In this document: one piece after another, positions 61,658-64,000 of the stretch
How the letters are laid out: the number at the start of each line of letters is the position of its first letter
How positions within the stretch are numbered: position 1 is the stretch's first letter
Source: Paenibacillus pinisoli
GTDB lineage: Bacteria > Bacillota > Bacilli > Paenibacillales > Paenibacillaceae
Length of the DNA stretch: 64,000 nucleotides
NCBI RefSeq assembly: GCF_003605435.1
Contig: NZ_QXQB01000002.1
Coordinates: 620,001-684,000 of the forward strand
Direction: 5' to 3'
Position numbers and translations under genes: made by a program
The notes under the pieces: generated by a model
Told to the model about the DNA's origin: nothing
The model's input: the letters and a program-made list of their open reading frames with translations, nothing else
Database searches by the model: none

Positions 61658-63093
61658 GGATTCACCCCGCCCTCTTCTTGAGTCTGCGGAAATACGACGC
61701 GAATGGTCGTCCCGGCCTGCAGCTCGCTGTCCACTTCGATCTCCGCATGATGGATATCCGCAATGCTGCGGCATATGGACAGCCCCAACCCGGCTCCGTT
61801 ATTGTTGCGCGTCCGGGCCTTGTCCGCCATGTAGAACGGCTCGAAAATCTTATCGAGATGCTCCGCAGAGATGCCGCTGCCTTCATCCGCAATCTCCAGC
61901 ACACAGCTGCCCCCGCGCTCCAGCGTACGGATCACGACCATGCCTCCCTCCTTGGAGGCCTTAACGGCATTGTCCACGAGATTGAAGATGACAATCTTGA
62001 TCAGATCCTTCTCAAGAGGGAGCCGGCTGTCCTCGCATTCCAGCACAAGCCGGATCCCCTTTGGCGCTACGATGTGCTTGAGCGACGGCTCCAGCTCCAT
62101 CACGATATCCATCATATTGTCCGGCTTCATCTGGAACTGATGGTCCTTCAGCAGAATCAAGTCCATCAGCTTGGTTGCGAGCGCTTCAAGCCGCTTGCCC
62201 TCGCTGTAGATGGCATTCAAGCCTTCCAGAAAGGTAGCCTCATCGTATTTGGTCGATCTCATATAATTGGCATAACCGATTATGGAAGTCAGCGGCGTCT
62301 TCAACTCATGCGTAATATTGTTGATGAACCTCTGCTTCTCGCCGTTATTGCGCTCCAGCTCGTTGATCTTGTCTTCCACAACTGAAGCCATCTCATTAAA
62401 GTTAGCCGCCAGCACTCCAATCTCGTCCCTGGACTTCAACTGCACCCGCTCCGAGAAGTCGCCTTGCGCGATCTCCTTCGCTGTCTTCACCATCCTCTCG
62501 ATCGGCTTGGTCAAGCCCTTGCTGATCAAGAACATGACGATAATATAGATCAGGCACGCCACAATATCCATTTGCGCAAAAAACGTATATTGCTCCATCC
62601 GCTCCGTATACAGCGGGGTTACATCCTTGATATACGTAAAGATATAGTTCTTCTTGTTAATGTCCGTCACATTCGTCGTAAAGAGCAGCGTGCGCTCTCC
62701 GATATCCCGCAGTATATATTTGATCTCGCCAGGCTCCAGCTCCTCGCGTTCCTCGCGTTCCCGCGGCATGGTGAAGTCCAGATTGCTGAACACGGTCTTG
62801 TCCTTGTCGTCGGCAATATCCAGATAGCTGCCCTGGTCGCTGTTGCGCCTGACGAACTCGCTGGCAATATTCGTGAGCACGGTCTTCTCATAATCGATGG
62901 AATCATAAATGCGCAAGATCGGCACAACGGCATTTACGCTGGAATTGATGCTCATATTCGCGCTTAGCGTATTGTTGATCTCCTGCTGCAGCATCTTGCT
63001 GTGATTGCGCTCGATAACCATGATGGAGGCCGCGTTAAAAATAATAATGAAGGTCAGAATGGAGAACAGGCATATTTTTTGCCAAAATTTCAT
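61654..63093 (-). CDS. Sensor histidine kinase, HisKA class
   Basis: 479 residues. Helices at about 8-28 and 172-195 flank an extracytoplasmic sensor of about 145 residues (IYDSIDYEKTVLTNIASEF, IGERTLLFTTNVTDINKKN). Then HAMP (KTAKEIAQGDFSERVQLKSRDEIG), the dimerisation helix with the phospho-His in NITHELKTPLTSIIGY, and the ATPase boxes NLVDNAVKASKEGG, EIADEGSGISAE, and GAGLGLSICRSIADIHHAEI. Its partner is the OmpR-type regulator three bases upstream. The stimulus is unknown; the linked lipoprotein may sense it. Confidence 0.93.
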   Translation of the reverse strand: MKFWQKICLFSILTFIIIFNAASIMVIERNHSKMLQQEINNTLSANMSINSSVNAVVPILRIYDSIDYEKTVLTNIASEFVRRNSDQGSYLDIADDKDKTVFSNLDFTMPREREEREELEPGEIKYILRDIGERTLLFTTNVTDINKKNYIFTYIKDVTPLYTERMEQYTFFAQMDIVACLIYIIVMFLISKGLTKPIERMVKTAKEIAQGDFSERVQLKSRDEIGVLAANFNEMASVVEDKINELERNNGEKQRFINNITHELKTPLTSIIGYANYMRSTKYDEATFLEGLNAIYSEGKRLEALATKLMDLILLKDHQFQMKPDNMMDIVMELEPSLKHIVAPKGIRLVLECEDSRLPLEKDLIKIVIFNLVDNAVKASKEGGMVVIRTLERGGSCVLEIADEGSGISAEHLDKIFEPFYMADKARTRNNNGAGLGLSICRSIADIHHAEIEVDSELQAGTTIRVVFPQTQEEGGVNP

Positions 63094-63096
63094 CCG

Positions 63097-63753
63097 TTAA
63101 TCCTCCAGCCTGTATCCGATCTTATAGATCGTTTTGATCTGATCCTGCAGATTCAGCTTCTTCCTGAGCGACTTGATATGCATGTCCACCGTGCGGGTCT
63201 CCCCGTAGAAATCGCCGCCCCATACCTTCTCGATGAACTGCTCGCGGGAGAGGGCGATATTTTTATTTTTGAGCAACACAAGGAGCAATTCGTATTCCTT
63301 GGGCGTCAGCTCGACAACCTCCTGGCTGACCGTTACTTCCCGCTTGTCCACGTAGACTTCGATATTCTGGAACGATAGAACCGATTCCTCCTTGCCATAC
63401 CGGCGGAGCACGGTCTCCATGCGGGCCAGCAGCTCAATCGCCTCGAACGGCTTGACCATATAGTCATCCGCTCCCAGCTTCAGGCCGTTCACTTTGTCGA
63501 AGACGGCGTTTTTGGCCGTCAGAAAAATAACCGGAATGTTCATCGGCCGAATCTTCTCCATCAGCTCGAAGCCGTCCATGCGCGGGATCATGACATCCAG
63601 CAGAATGAGATCGAACCGGTCTCCTTTGATCCGCTCCAGCGCGTCCATTCCGTCATAGACTTGTTCCGTCTCATAGCCGACAAGGGTCAGATTCATTTTG
63701 ATAATATTGGATATATGAATTTCGTCCTCGACGATCAGTATGCGTTTCTTCAT
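63097..63753 (-). CDS. OmpR/PhoB-family response regulator
   Basis: 218 residues. Receiver: VEDE at 8-11, phospho-acceptor Asp53 in LILLDVMIP, Thr in IFLTAKN and Lys in YMVKPF. C-terminal winged helix with LTPKEYELLLVLLKNKNIALSREQFIEKVWG and RTVDMHIKSLRKKL. First gene of an operon with its kinase and a lipoprotein. AGGAGCGGGGAGG precedes ATG 63753. Confidence 0.93.
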   Translation of the reverse strand: MKKRILIVEDEIHISNIIKMNLTLVGYETEQVYDGMDALERIKGDRFDLILLDVMIPRMDGFELMEKIRPMNIPVIFLTAKNAVFDKVNGLKLGADDYMVKPFEAIELLARMETVLRRYGKEESVLSFQNIEVYVDKREVTVSQEVVELTPKEYELLLVLLKNKNIALSREQFIEKVWGGDFYGETRTVDMHIKSLRKKLNLQDQIKTIYKIGYRLED

Positions 63754-63910
63754 CTTCGTCCTCCCCGCTCCTCTTGTAGGGCCGACTATCTCTATTGTAT
63801 AAGAGCAGCGCCGCCGGCTGGAGCATCAATTTCTTCCACTCTTCTCTCAACATAGCATAGTTGGAGGAGCCAAGGAAAGCCCGCCAGAAAATGCAGCATA
63901 GCAAAAAAGC

Positions 63911-63941
63911 CCGGCAGCCGCTTCCTAAGAAGCGCTGCCGG
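63911..63941 (-). terminator. Terminator of a gene running off the right edge
   Basis: Stem CCGGCAGC / GCTGCCGG with inner GCTT/AAGC pairing, followed on the minus strand by GCTTTTTTGC. It lies 23 bases past the stop of the partial frame at 63965-64000. Confidence 0.8.
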
Positions 63942-63964
63942 ACTTGATGCGGATAGGCTGTCGC

Positions 63965-64000
63965 TTACCCGTGCAATGCCGCTTGTCTCTTGTAGTGGTC
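63965..64000 (-). CDS. C-terminal end of a cut-off gene
   Basis: The last 11 codons read DHYKRQAALHG and then TAA (63967-63965), followed by a good terminator. The gene continues beyond the window and the product cannot be named from this short end. Confidence 0.5.
   Translation of the reverse strand, partial: DHYKRQAALHG

Noticed and set aside
1..64000. Prophage, insertion sequence, tRNA or rRNA
   Set aside because: No integrase, transposase, phage structural gene, terminal inverted repeat, tRNA or rRNA sequence was recognised on reading both strands.

Overview
The window looks like chromosome of a Gram-positive endospore former close to Paenibacillus. Direct signs are two tandem GerA-type spore germinant receptor operons, a secreted S-layer-homology (SLH) protein, an alkaline phosphatase with a copper-amine-oxidase-like C-terminal fold, a YesM/YesN two-component pair next to a CUT1 sugar ABC transporter, strong GGAGG ribosome sites with frequent GTG/TTG starts, and moderate GC content. 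No rRNA, tRNA, CRISPR array, transposase or phage gene was seen. This is ordinary chromosome with several accessory-looking gene sets.

Layout. 1-1.1 kb: the end of an FtsX/MacB-type ABC exporter (permease cut by the window edge). 1.2-3 kb: secreted alkaline phosphatase behind a PhoP-box-like promoter. 3.1-8 kb: two tiny proteins, then a minus-strand run of CE7 acetyl esterase, GPH-type sugar symporter, HD hydrolase and an unknown protein, with a GAF-LuxR regulator upstream. 8.3-11.5 kb: methylglyoxal synthase, a TetR gene with its own palindromic operator overlapping a Tat-exported nitroreductase-like protein, and a FadR-type GntR regulator. 11.6-19.7 kb: gerA-gerC-small 2-TM protein-gerB, followed by gerB-gerA-gerC, all on the minus strand. 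19.8-26.6 kb: a sugar ABC transporter (binding protein, two permeases) with its YesM/YesN-type kinase and regulator in one operon, with a cre-like site upstream. 26.7-30 kb: membrane proteins and an alpha/beta hydrolase. 30.1-36 kb: a ROK-like protein lacking the usual motifs, PspA, and a membrane GGDEF-EAL protein translationally coupled to a solute-binding lipoprotein. 36.1-36.8 kb: seven tandem copies of a 100-bp unit. 36.9-44.3 kb: an unusual peptide-type ABC transporter. 44.4-57 kb: mostly single genes (DinB, threonine-aldolase-like, methyltransferase, acetyltransferase, two DHFR-like paralogues, VOC) and the 1159-residue SLH protein. 57-64 kb: a carbohydrate-binding-module protein, a vanY-capA-amidase wall operon, and a response regulator-kinase-lipoprotein operon.

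The most unusual system is at 36.9-43.8 kb. Its ATPase gene fuses both nucleotide-binding domains. Both permeases carry large extra N-terminal membrane regions. The binding lipoprotein appears circularly permuted: the segment that normally forms the C-terminus of family-5 (OppA/DppA) binding proteins comes first, and the normal N-terminal and middle segments follow. The 3' side of the ATPase gene carries the 7 x 100 bp repeat array, and the first terminator lies beyond it.

All functions are assigned by reading motifs; no database search was run. Starts were chosen by ribosome-site spacing.
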